Assembly: GCF_025698545.1 (NCBI RefSeq)
Contig: NC_068565.1
Span: 2,170,001 to 2,234,000 of the forward strand
DNA: 64,000 bases
Direction of reading: 5' to 3'
DNA from: Gossypium raimondii
Taxonomy: Eukaryota; Streptophyta; Magnoliopsida; Malvales; Malvaceae
Under the pieces are notes generated by a model. It was given only the letters and a program-made list of their open reading frames with translations. It did not search any database and had not been told where the DNA came from. Below are positions 33,931-45,515 of the stretch, in pieces (the stretch's first letter is position 1; every line of letters starts with the position of its first letter). The position numbers and the translations under genes are program-made.

Positions 33931-34329
33931 TATTTGTAAATAATTTTCAAGAATGCAGTTTGTAAAGTCTAAATGATTAATGATTTTTTTTTTTAATTTT
34001 GCTTTTGAGTCAAATATAATTACTAGGATTAATAGTAAATTCCACTACCTACTATTCCATATTTAAGCATACGTGATTCAAAGTAGAGTAGGGGACAAAA
34101 GCTAAATTCTAACACATGTTTTATCTTTCTAGCTTTGAAACATTTTTGGCCATAAATACAAAGCTTTGCGATTCATGTTAAGTTGGTACTTGGTAAATTA
34201 GATTTTCACTTTATTTAACGACAATGATGAATACAAATACAAACTCGAATATAACAGTTTATATTGAAATGAAAATTAAAATAAAGATTTGATACTGATA
34301 TTTTGATCTAGTCAATATTACAAAATCGT

Positions 34330-34450
34330 ATTTATAATCTTGCCCTTGAGGTTTTGAAGTTGTTTTGGATGATGATGTTGCTGAGGACACTTGTTGCAAC
34401 TATACCCAACAGTTCTATAAAGTCCACAACACTTTGGTTCACCCTTTTAA
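34330..34450 (-). pseudogene. Zinc-knuckle scrap, Mutator/PMD-type C-terminus
   Basis: The minus strand reads EPKCCGLYRTVGYSCNKCPQ followed by a His-rich run. It resembles the C-terminal CX2CX4HX4C knuckle (CGLCRxxGHxRxxCP) of MULE transposases, with the second Cys and the His replaced by Tyr. It is isolated, with no transposase core next to it. Confidence 0.45.
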
Positions 34451-34544
34451 TAACTATTTAGTCGCAGATACAACTTGGTGAGCTTTGTGAACTCGAGGCA
34501 ATAACAGATTCAATATTAAATGCACGTTCAAGTTCAGTGGTGAT

Positions 34545-34760
34545 GCCAGGGCTTGGTAACCTAAAATAAAAAAATTATCATTTAAATATTTTATAATTTA
34601 TAAAATTTTAAATTAATAAGATAAAAATATATTTTTAACTCCCTATAAGATAAAATTTTGATTTAATTTTTTTAAAATTATAAAAATATAAAATGTTAAA
34701 ATAATAAATTTACATTTTACTATTATAAAAAATATAATTTAATTCCAACCGAGCAATACA
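34545..34760. repeat. Dispersed repeat ('AAAATTACACTTTRACC' family), copy
   Basis: GTGATGCCAGGGCTTGG head and the CATTTTACTATTATAAAAAATATAATTTAAT tail match the other copies. Non-coding. Confidence 0.45.
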
Positions 34761-35646
34761 CTTAGAAAGTAGAGCTTTCGATAGGTCTCTTAATCATCGA
34801 TACAACGTACGATTTTTATTTTAAATCAGTATCAAATAATTCAAACTCTATTCCAGTCAAAATTTCAATGTATTTCAAATACATTTTGTACTAGCATACA
34901 CTAGTTGGCACAGAACTTCAATATTTTAAACAAAACTATAATTTTATCACAGCTGTTTTTATTTTAAATAAATTAAAATATAAATGGAAAATAAAATATG
35001 GTTTTGAACGTAATACGAATCTTAACATGACACATTTTATCACATTTGATGTGTATCGTACTTCTATAGAAATTTTAACCCATTTACCACTCTTGTACTA
35101 TTAATCAACACTATCATATCACGTTATGGTACGAGACAACAAATACTGACCTTCTAAAACCCGAAAAACTCTGGACTCAAAACAACTGTGAGGCAAATAC
35201 CGAAACCTGGTAAACCAGCATGCCCGTTTACACTAAAGGGTCGCTGTATAAACAGTGACAAGCTTAAGAAACACCTCCCAAGGCCTTGCATTGTACTATT
35301 TCACATGTAATTTTTTTGGTTTAAGACGAGCAAAATACCTTGCCCACAACTTTTCTGGTCACAATGGTACCTATTCCCCTCTGTACCGGAAACCAGGTCT
35401 CAATAGACTTACCCAAGCACCTTCTTCACAACAGTGGACTCTGGACAGACTTTTATGTAACCAGACACATCAGGGTGCCCTGACCAAACCCAAGTATCAG
35501 TCGTAACCCGCATTACGAACTGTTTATTGTATAAACCCTGCAGTTTCAGTACAACTAGATCAGTAGAGTCAACGGTTAACTTCACCAAATAAACAGTAAA
35601 TAATATACAGAGCAAATGAAGAGAAAGTGATACGCTGTACAAACCT

Positions 35647-38600
35647 TCAACTGAAGTTGAATCCACCGGATGGAACTTGAAGCCCATTCTCCCCAAACTG
35701 AAAACTTTGCTGAGTACCGTCAGCAGGAGGTAGCGTCTCTTCATCCTCCTCCAGCCAGTAAGTCTCGAGAATCTTGACTGCCTTCTCATATATCTCACTA
35801 TTATCATGAGTCTGTAGATTTTCAATCTTCTCTAAACCATCAGCATCTTCTATCAGTTGGGCACAGAAGTTAAATTCTACAGCACCCGTGGCCTTCTCAG
35901 CTTCACCAACCTTCAAAAAGTTCTCCAGCCCCTCTAGACAGACCATTATAATTCTTGGATCAGGGCATGCAAGAAGATCACACAGTGGTTTTATGCATCC
36001 TTGACTGACCATGTACCTACATATACAGATAAGGAGAACAAGTTTCTCATCAATTCTTTGGCAATGGAACTAAGGCGGGAAAAACCATATTACTTGGACT
36101 TGGGGTGAGTGTCGGATACGAGTATGTGCCCAACACAAGTATGTTCAATTTTTGCCAAGTTTATTCATATATTGAGTGGCCAAAGTTCAACAATACCAAA
36201 AGAATCGACACAAACTACTTACTTGATTTGCTCATGGGCACCACCCGAAGTAGCATTTGAAATTGCCCATGCCGCTTCTTTCTTTACATCGAATTCAGCA
36301 TTTTGAAGTAGGTTGACCAGGGGCCCAATTAATCCAGCATTGATCACAGCCTATATAATTTTGAAATATAATAATCAGCATAACTTACTAAAAAAAATCA
36401 GTACCAAAAAAACAAATTTGAAAATGTTTGAAGCAACACTTTCCATGCTTTACTCACCTGAATCTGTTCCTTGTTTCCAGCTGTAATGTTTGAGATAGTC
36501 CAGCATGCTTCCTTCTTTATACTCTTTTTATAATTATTGGTCAATAGGTTCATAAGGCATGCTAATGCACCATGATCAATAATACACTGAAATGGAAAGT
36601 CACGAGATCAGAACAAACTAAAATAAAATATAAACCGAAAGATGCAGAAGGTCTAAAAATGAGACAAATCCTATGCCATACCTGAGTCTGTAAATCATCT
36701 CCAGTCACAATATTTCCAACAGTACGAAGAGCAGGAATGAGCACTGAAGGAGATGGATTGCTGCTAAAACACAAGTATAATCTCTCAGGTTAACAGAAAA
36801 GTCAAAACAACCAAAGATGTTAGGAGCAGTTCTACTCACAGCAGGAGCTCGACAAGGCGTGGGCAAACTCCTGCTTGAATCACAGCTTGAATTTTGTCAT
36901 TTGTACCATCAGACAGATATGAGAGAGCCCAACAGGCATCAGTCAGAACTTCTTCATCATTTGAATGAACAAGACGTTCAAGCGCAGGTAGAGCTGGTGT
37001 CACCTAGTGAACAGATTGCAGCATTTGAAAGCTCCATTAAAAGAAAGGGAGGGAGCATAAAAGAATAATGCAACGAACAAGATGAAAACCTGCTCAAATG
37101 GAGGCTGTGGCTTGCCCCTACAGAAATTTGATAATGTCCAAGTCGCATTTCTCAGCATTGACAGCTTAGCATGTTCATTTAACTGTGCTAATAGAGGCAT
37201 CAAAGCTCCATGACTGAGAACAAGATCACGGCATCTAGGGGAATCACCAGCAATATTCCCCAATGCCCACACAGCCTAAGAATTAACAATCAAATTACTC
37301 AGTCCAAAATTCTATATTCTCCTTTCTAGTTAAAACAGCAATCATACCAGAAAAGTTGTCAAGGGCACAAAGTGAAATCTAGGGGCTAGAACCCTTATAT
37401 TGAATAAGACGCAAGGCCAAAAAAATAAAGGATTCCCTGAGTGAAGTGAAGTGCAATATGTATGTGTTTTTCAATGTAAATATATATATAAAAGTTTAAG
37501 ATATATAGTAAACTCTAAAGGGTAGTCTGGTTTACCTACAAAACATCTAACTTTTTGTTTGCCATTATGAACAGTTTCCTTATGGTCCATATCTGTTGTT
37601 GGACTAAAAATTTTCAAAAGTAGAGAGTTGATACTATCTCCCTTCTTACCAGTAAAGAAATATCTACTAAAAAGAGCTTTAAAATAAAATAAACTAAAGA
37701 ACAGATTACTTCAATCAGGCAAGCTTTTTAAGCCTATCACCTTACGAAAAAGGGCACCTAGGCTATCCAAACATGCGTTGTATCATACAAACAGAGGCGT
37801 TTTTGTTGTCTAACGCTCCTTTGACAACAGTAATCCCAGAATTACAAGTATCACACTTAAAGGGTATAGTTTTTACTGGCATACCTGCTCGCGGACATCA
37901 TCACTTGGTGAAGCAAGAAGCTTTACAAAAATCGGAACAGCACCAAGATCAATTACTACCTTTGTATTGTCTGAGGTTCCAGAAGCAATATTCGTAAGCG
38001 CCCAAGCAGCCTCAAACTACAGATTCCAAAAAAGAAAAATACTACCGAAATTAGGATATAAAATGAACTCCTGATTCTTGAAAAAAGTGATTATTAACAG
38101 TCACTAACTTATACCTGAAGCTGTGGAAAATCTTCCCTACCAAGGAACTCAACAAAACGGGGAACGACGCCTGACTGTATAACTTCCTCAATTGGAGGAC
38201 TTCGCTCTGTTAACACATGTATATTTAATTAAGAGAATTCAGATAAAAAATAAAAGAAAAACAAAGTGAAATGCATGAATATACCAATCGAAAGCAATTT
38301 TCGAAACTGAGTAGTCGCCTCCAGCTGTGCAGCACCGTTATCGGACCAAACGCCAGCAACCATCGAAGGAAGACTCTCCAGCTGCAAAAAATAATAATAA
38401 TAAGCCCTAAATCACTCAAATTTCAAGAAAAGGGGAACAATTTGAAGATTTCGGTCGTGCGGCAGTGGTGTTCAGTTTTCACCTTCTTTTCGACATTAGA
38501 GGAGTGAAGAGAAGCAGCGAATTGTTGAGCTTGTAGGCCTTCGCGGCGTTTCTTTAGTAAACTCTCTTCGCGCTTGCTTTTACGGATCTCGACCATGTTG

Positions 38601-38692
38601 TCTTCCCTTCTACGACGGCCTTCCTCGGCGTCAACCGCCACCTTGTAGCGGTTGCGGCGGGCCTCGGTTCTCGTGCTCGGTCTCAACGACAT
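35647..38692 (-). CDS. Importin subunit alpha (karyopherin alpha), ten exons
   Basis: Ten minus-strand exons (38483-38692, 38285-38381, 38115-38206, 37885-38016, 37090-37275, 36840-37003, 36682-36763, 36458-36586, 36223-36350, 35647-36016) total 1590 nt and splice in frame to 529 residues, the usual length. Residues 1-70 form the importin-beta-binding region ([40 protein letters not shown]). Armadillo repeats follow with the Trp/Asn ladder that binds the [70 protein letters not shown]. The C-terminus [20 protein letters not shown] precedes an acidic segment and ends GGFNFS. Role: adaptor linking nuclear localisation signals to importin beta at the pore. The layout is close to Arabidopsis IMPA1. 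Confidence 0.97.
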
Positions 38693-38919
38693 AGTGGCGG
38701 CTGCTTGCCTTTGAAAAAAACAAATCCTAGGGAAGCAGAAAGCTAAAAGAAAAAAAATGGAGATTTTTATTAAGGATCGGAAGAAGTGAAAAAATCTGGA
38801 GTTGATGGGACTTTTTTCTTTGTGGAGAAGTATTTTAAAGTTCAAAGCAAAAATGAGAAAAATAAAATAAAATAAAAGGGCAACGGAGAATTAGGAAAGA
38901 CTTAAAAACGGAAGGATGG

Positions 38920-39780
38920 TAATCTAGCGGTCTCGCTCCAAATATTGTTAAATCTACTACCGCTCTATATTTGACACATTTAACTTCACTATTGGTAGAG
39001 AAATTATTTAATGTGTCATTCTCATCCTATCATTCATAATTTATTTTAATTATTTAATAACATTTCAGTATTTCTTTTATATTAAAAATATATATTTAAA
39101 AAAACGTAACGAAAAATAAGTTTAGGAAGAAAAGGGTTTTAAATTTTTTTTCAAAACAAGATCTTAGTTGTGATGTATAAAATAATAAACACTTAATCAA
39201 ATTTATACATTTTCGATTCGTGTAGTATGAGTGCTTCGACCGAGTAATCTTTTTCTTTATCCTCAAACTCATGTCTGTCAAGTGTGGACTCACTTCGAAT
39301 TAGAAAAAAATTTCACAAAAATTACTAATGAGATAATTTCACAATTTCTCTAAATTTTTTGGGTCAAGTTGTAAATTCTGAAATAATATTTTCAAACAAA
39401 TTTCTCTTAAATTCAAATATATGTTAAATAATGACCCAACATCTCTTTAGAAGGAGAGTTTAGAAAGTTAGATTAAACTTAATCACTTTAATATCTTCAT
39501 AAATATTAAATTTAATTTAATATTAACATTAAATTAAATTTAATGCTAAGATAATTATTAAATTTAATTTAATATTAAACTATTAAAAATGAAATGATGG
39601 TAATCTAGTGGGCCTGCAGCAAATATTGTTAAATCCACCACCACTCTATCTTTGATACACTTTACTTTACTATTGGTCGATAAATTAATTTGTGGGTCAT
39701 TCCTATCATATCATTCATGATCCTTTTTAATTATTTGATCATATTTCAACAATTCTTTTCATGTTATTAACACATAATTT
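38920..39780. repeat. Direct repeat of a foldback arm upstream of importin alpha
   Basis: GGTAATCTAGYGG... AAATATTGTTAAATC... ATTATTTAATAACATTTCAG occurs at 38922-39080 and again at 39597-39770. Part of it is inverted at 41170-41270 and again at 45030-45250. An AT-rich, non-coding repeat family whose ends are not resolved. Confidence 0.5.
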
Positions 39781-39799
39781 TGATAGCTTTTTTTTACCT

Positions 39800-41180
39800 T
39801 GAACCCGAACCCCAAACTCTTAACTCGGGATTCGAATTCGGATTTGGGTTTAGGTTCGAGATTCAGGGTTTAAAATTTAAATTCAAGGTTTGAAGTTTGA
39901 GATTTAAGGTTAGGGTTCGAGGTTTTGAGTCAGGTTAAACAATTATCAAAATTAATGTATTTTTAATTTTAATTATTTTTATAAGCATATTATTACTTTT
40001 CTTTCAATTAATGATATTTGCAATAAATATTTTATTTTATAAATAAAAGAGCTAGAAATAAAAATAATTTAAAAAATGAACAAAACATTAATTAAAAATT
40101 AAAAAAACTTGAAACAATATGAAATAAAAATACATGAATATGCTTATAAAATTAATGGAACCTCATACTCAAGGATGTAATCGCAATTATCTAATCATCT
40201 AACGGAATGAGCTAATATGCTAAAAATATTAATTAAAAAAAGCTTGATGAAGCAACATAAAATAAAAAAATATACAAATGTGAGTCGAGAGAAGTCGAAT
40301 TTAAGACTAAATGATGTAATTACAACTATATAATCATCTAACAAAAGAACTAATATGTTAAAAAATTGATTAAATATTTAAAAAGCTTGAAGTAACATGA
40401 AATAAAAAATACAAATGTGAGTAGAAGAGGAATCGAACCCGAGGCTCGAGGATAAAAATATTAACATTTAACCATTTTACCAAAGCTAAAAACACATTCA
40501 GTTAGAAGCGTTTTCCTACCATATCTGTTGAAAACACATCCAGTTATACACGTTTTTCCTTTCTCACTCCAAAATCGACCTAATCTGATAAATTTTGCAA
40601 AAACCGGCCTAATCTAATAATTATGGTTAAAAATCAACTTTTTTGGGTAATTTACCCAAATTAGTCTATCGACTATTAAAAATAATCAAATAATGTCAAA
40701 TTTTAATAGAGTTAACATTTACTAATTTAAAAAATATCATTTATTGTTTAATGAGTTAATATTTTTAATTTTTATAGTATTGTAAATGAAATCCTTCAAA
40801 TTGAACTGCAATTAAAAAAAATATATTTTCAAAATAATTCTTATACAATAAATATTAAGTTGTTAATTTAGTCATATTTAATCTTTTAATAATAACAAAA
40901 CTAAAGTAATCCATTTAATAAAAATAAGACTAATTTAATCCGGTTTTATAATATAATAATCTTCTAAACACTTTAACCTATTTTATAACCACGTTGATTT
41001 TAGAATTAAAAAAAATTTAGCATATTTATTTTTATAAACTAGTTTAGAAACACAATGTTGATATTAAAAACAATTCAAAATTTAATCTTCAAGACTTAAG
41101 GTTCGAGTTCAAAGTTTAAGGTTCGAGGTTCTGGGTTCATAGTTCTAGATTTAGGAATCAGATAAAAAAATTATCAAAAT
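39800..41180. other. Intergenic AT-rich DNA with degenerate GGTTCGAGGTT-type repeats
   Basis: 39800-39940 and 41090-41150 hold loosely repeated GGGTTTAGG/GGTTCGAGGTT motifs (CGAACCC on the other strand) that lie inside the arms of the larger inverted repeat. No gene seen; the only open frames are short and featureless. Confidence 0.4.
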
Positions 41181-41307
41181 TATGTATTAATAACATGAAA
41201 AAATTACTGAAATATCATTAAATAATTAAAAATAAACCATGAATGATGTGATATGAAAGATTCTTAAAATAATTTCTCGGTGTATATGTAATTGAGTTAG
41301 CTCAAAC

Positions 41308-41696
41308 TAGAGGTGTCTATGGGCCGGATGGCCCGGCCCGTCCGAAATATGGGAGGGTTCGGGTAAAAATATAAGCCCGAAATATGGGTTTGGACAAAAA
41401 AATGAGGCCCGTTTAGAAAACGGGTCGGGACTCGAGCACCACTTTTTGGCTTGGCCCGGCCCGAATATAATAAATATATATTTTTAATTTTAAAATATTT
41501 TTAAAATACTTTTTTATATTTTTAAAATAAATTTTTGGTGTTTATTAAAAAAATGGGCCGGGTTGGGCTCAGGCTTAGGAATTTTTCCTAGGCCGGGCTT
41601 GGACAAAATTTCATGCCCATTTTTTTGGGCCGGGCCCGAGCCTAGGACGTTGGCCGTTTTTTTGGCCCGGCCTAGCCCGGCCCATGGACACCTCTA
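41308..41696. mobile_element. Non-autonomous hAT element, GGCCCGGCCC family, second copy
   Basis: The ends TAGAGGTGTCTATGGGCCGG and GGCCCATGGACACCTCTA form inverted repeats. The flanks GCTCAAAC (41300-41307) and GTTGAAAC (41697-41704) agree at six of eight positions as a decayed target duplication. Same family as 13463-13964, shorter core. Confidence 0.8.
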
Positions 41697-41882
41697 GTTG
41701 AAACTATAAAAAATTCAATAATATTTAAAATTCATCTCGATCGATCAAAATATTAATTTTTGATCAATTTAAGATAAATTTAATTAAATTTAAAAATTAA
41801 ATTGAATCTTCAATTAAATTTATCGACTGTCCAAATAAATGTAAATTAAATCAAAATCGTGTTTTTTTCTAAGTTGAAACAA

Positions 41883-42676
41883 TGGTAAACTACACCCATA
41901 GTCACTTTAGTTTACCTTAGGTTACGTTTTAGTCACTTATGTTTGAAATGTTACGTTTTAGTCATTTACGTTATCATGTTGTAATATTTTAGTCACTGAG
42001 CCATTAATCGTCATTAATGGTGTAACGGTAAGCTGACGTGGCACGTTAAATTATCATTTCAAACAAAATTTTAGGTTAAATTATACAATTGATCCCTATA
42101 TTTTTTCGTTTTAAGCAATTTAATTTTTTTCTTTTATGTTCTTTAAACTTTCCTATTTTTTTTTTCATTCTCTTTTATTTCTCCCTTTGTTTTCATACCT
42201 TTCCCATTTCTTTTAACATATTAGGAAGTTAAATTGGCAGTAAAAAAAGTAGGAAGTCGACTGTCATCATTGCTTATAACCAAAACCCATAAACCCATAC
42301 CATGTTCTTTTTTCACTGCCAATTCGACTTCCTGGTATGTTAAAAGAAATAAAGAAGGTAGTAAAACAGAGGGAGAAGCAGAAAAGAATGGAAAAAAAGA
42401 AAGAAAGAAAGGAAGTTAAAAGAACATAAAAGAATTAAATTGCTCAAAACGAAAAATTATGGGGACCAATTGTATAATTTAACCTAAAGTTTTTGTTTGA
42501 AATGATAATTTAACGTGCCACATCAGCTTACCATTACACCATTAACGATAATTAACGGCTCAGTGACTAAAATGTTACAACACGATAACGTAAGTGACTA
42601 AAATGTAACATTTTAAACATAAGTGACTAAAATGTAACCTAAGGTAAACAAAATTGACCATGGGTGTAGTTTACCC
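41883..42676. mobile_element. Mutator-type foldback MITE, second copy
   Basis: The ends TGGTAAACTACACCCAT and ATGGGTGTAGTTTACCC are flanked by TTGAAACAA (41874-41882) and TTAAAACAA (42677-42685), a 9-bp target duplication with one change. The inverted arms are about 280 bp or more. Each carries an AGCTGACGTGGCACGTTAAA block (42031-42050 and the complement near 42510). There is no transposase. Same family as 11901-12394. It ends about 325 bp before the DUF3511 start. Confidence 0.85.
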
Positions 42677-43001
42677 TTAAAACAAACCATTAATAGCTGA
42701 AAACAAGGAGAAATGGAAGGTCATCCAAACCACGTTCTAATATTTTTTTTCTTCCAAAATTTAAGAGTCTAATATTAGGCAATTAATTAAATAATAATAG
42801 AAAACATTACACAGAAGTCATGAAAGAAGACAGCTTTACAGTTTTCCATGAAACTAAAAATAAAGGTTTCCAGAGCCTGTAAATTCCACCATTTTTAGCC
42901 ATAAACAAATATATATTATATATAACTAATATAAATATATGTTGAAGACACTATACCTTGAATTTTTTATAGTTCTAGTTTCTCTCTAGATATCTCCACA
43001 G

Positions 43002-43340
43002 ATGGGGGATTCTGCGAAAGATACGGAGGGTATCAAAGTGGCGAATCCTCCATCGGGTGGTGAATTGAAACTTGAAATGAAAGGCAATGATTCATCACCA
43101 AATCAATTATCTTCTTCGTCGTCGTCGTCGTCGTCGCCGCAGGTGACAATAGGAACGGTTAACAAAGAAGAGATCGACAAATATAAGATTTATGGTTATA
43201 ACAAATCGAATGATAGAATCGGCGTTGGCGATGCCGAATCGAAGAGACAACGCCGTATGGTGAAATATAATTCTTACGCCGTTGGAAGCAAACTGAAATC
43301 GTCGTTGATGAATTGGTTTCATTGGTCAAAGAACAAGTGA
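43002..43340 (+). CDS. DUF3511-domain protein, single exon
   Basis: An intronless frame of 112 residues. The N-terminal two thirds are low complexity, with a Ser run (about residues 37-45) and no signal peptide. The C-terminus KRQRRMVKYNSYAVGSKLKS followed by SLMNWFHWSKNK matches the DUF3511 pattern (R-[KR]-x-R-[VM]-x-x-Y-K-x-Y-x-[VM]-E/G-x-K-[VL]-K-x-S-[LF]) found at the C-terminus of small plant proteins. The family has no known biochemical function. The start at 43002 is the first ATG after the leader TCTCTCTAGATATCTCCACAG. A Mutator-type foldback with ACGT-core motifs lies just upstream and could affect expression. Confidence 0.8.
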   Translation: MGDSAKDTEGIKVANPPSGGELKLEMKGNDSSPNQLSSSSSSSSSPQVTIGTVNKEEIDKYKIYGYNKSNDRIGVGDAESKRQRRMVKYNSYAVGSKLKSSLMNWFHWSKNK

Positions 43341-43529
43341 AAAAAAAAAAACAGTGGGAAATTATTAAATTAATTGGGGAAGAAGGGTTATTTATTTTGT
43401 CTAAAATCTTTGTTGTGTTGGTGGAAATTGTAATTGTGAAGGATTTTGAAAAAAGAAAGTTGGTTGATTTGTGTTTGTGTTTACGTTCTCGTTATAGGTT
43501 TTGATATATATACATATGTTTGCTTTAAC

Positions 43530-43660
43530 ATAATATTAGAATTATTCATAGCCCCTCCCCAACTCATAAATAAGAGGATATTATACTTCAACATATTTGA
43601 ACTCACGTTTTCTATATTTACAATAATACTCATACTAATCAATTAAGATCCAATCGATAT
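43530..43660 (-). repeat. tRNA-like SINE
   Basis: A minus-strand copy ending in the box A region near 43645 (ATTAGTATGAGTATT), 190 bp after the DUF3511 stop. Diverged. Confidence 0.5.
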
Positions 43661-44004
43661 TTTTATCTATGTTTCTAATGATTTATTTTTCTATTTTTTG
43701 GAATTAATTGAAAAAAACTCAAAATCCATGGAGAGAATGAAATGAGGAAGATATAAAAGATTATATGCATGTTTTTTTTATGAAAATTAAAGGTCAAATA
43801 GTGTAGAAAGTGTTTTAGGTTTTGTTTACAATTTCATTCCTAAATTATATTTATTTTTATTTTGATACTTACATTATCATTTTCATTCCATTTTACCTCA
43901 AATTGATCCTTTCAATAGCATAAGGAAAAGCATGATTAGTACGTAAGTATTAAAATAATTTATCATAGTTTAGTCAATCTTGTTTTATAAAAAATTAAAG
44001 TTAG

Positions 44005-44180
44005 TCGTCGATTGAGTCTTAGCTTGATTGGTATGTGTATTGTTAATAATACAGGATGACGTGGGTTCGAGTGCACTGCAACGCATTATCCTCTTATTTA
44101 TAAATTGGGCAAGGACTATAAGTAGTTTTAGGTATTATGTCTACAAAAACAGATATATGATCAAACTTTAGCAGTTACAT
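44005..44180 (+). repeat. tRNA-like SINE
   Basis: A plus-strand copy: TCTTAGCTTGATTGGTATG (box A), GACGTGGGTTCGAGTGCACT (box B), 3' segment to about 44175. Confidence 0.65.
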
Positions 44181-44214
44181 ATTAACAAAAATAAAAATTG
44201 AGTATATTAGGATA

Positions 44215-44830
44215 TACGTTGAAGCTACTGTGGCGGAGAGGTCCGGATAATTTTTACGTATTTATCTCCATAATATATGTGCCATGCAATTTTTTGGTCC
44301 GTTGATGGGGATGTGTTGATGGTTACGCGTTAGTGCCCGACTTGTGTGCTTAGTTATCTCTAGCATGAGATTGGTATCTAAATTATACCTATGTCAAAAC
44401 ATCATCATCACATTGCAATACACAACCAAGTAAGAGAGGTTACCATAGATTGATGCGAACTTGAACTCATGGTAAGCATATATTCTGAGGGGCAATATTT
44501 TGCCAATCAATATTGACAACATCTTGGACCAATCGATTTGTCATGAAAGGTCAATAACATTGATGCAAAAATCGGATATTAAATTTAAGAAGTTCAAACA
44601 ATTAACTCGAAGTAAATCAAATAGAACATAAGTTGTCCTATAAAAAAAAGGAACTCAAGGCAATAAAAAGGTTTAGACCTTTATGAAACTTGCAAGAATT
44701 TCTAAAATTAAAGAAGCACATAAAATAAACAAAAATGTAAGCATGGAAATATGAAACTGAATTGGTAGAAGATGATAGGTGAAGGGTGACAAAGTTAGAT
44801 AAGTAGCCTCGCTTCATTTGATGACTTTGT
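44215..44830. other. Unclassified intergenic segment
   Basis: A less AT-rich stretch (GCTACTGTGGCGGAGAGGTC to GATAAGTAGCCTCGC) with no frame longer than about 60 codons, no RNA gene hallmarks and no recognised repeat ends. Confidence 0.3.
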
Positions 44831-44839
44831 ACGCATTGG

Positions 44840-45250
44840 CGTATTTAGGAGATTGACAGGGGCTCCGACTCTCTTAAAATAGAAAAATTTTCACTTAAAT
44901 TCTTTAATTTTTTAAAAAATTTAAATTAGTAAAGGTAAAATTACACTTTGGCCTCCTAAAATTGATAAAATTTTAATTTAATCCTTTAAAAATTTTAAAA
45001 ATATAGGTTATTCAATTAGTTAATGACATTTCAACAATATTTTTCATGTTAATGACACAAAATTTTGATAATTTTTTAACCCTCAACCTCGAACCCCAAT
45101 TCTAAGGGATTTAAGTTCAGGGTTTTAGGTAAAAGAAACCAAAATTTTGTATCAATAACTTGGAAAGAGTTACTGAAATGTTATTAAATAATTAGAAAAA
45201 AACTATAAATAATGTGGTGGCAAGAGTTCATAAAATAATTTCTCAACAAT
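44840..45250. repeat. Dispersed repeat copy followed by a foldback arm
   Basis: 44840-45005 is another 'AAAATTACACTTTGGCC' family copy. 45015-45250 repeats the arm family seen at 39597 and 41170, both orientations joined, with a central AACCTCGAACCCC motif. Confidence 0.45.
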
Positions 45251-45515
45251 GATATATTAATTTATTCAAAAGTTTATTTAAACTCTACTTAGATATATTT
45301 ATGTAGATTATAAATAGATTTATTTGGTAATAGAACTCTTAAATTTTTATTAAAAATAAAAATATATATAGGAAAAAGAAGAAGTTAAAGACTACTTCTA
45401 CCGCCCATATATAAATTACAAAGCCGCTCCACGATTTCCCCCACTCTGTGAATTAACACTCTCAAAAGAGAATCAAACAAAAGAACCCCGAAGTTTCTCC
45501 CTCTTCTCGAACAAG

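Noticed and set aside
40430-40500. tRNA-like stretch GAATCGAACCCGAGGCTCGAGG
   Set aside because: It resembles a T-arm, but no acceptor stem or anticodon arm can be drawn, so it is more likely a relic of a tRNA-derived repeat.
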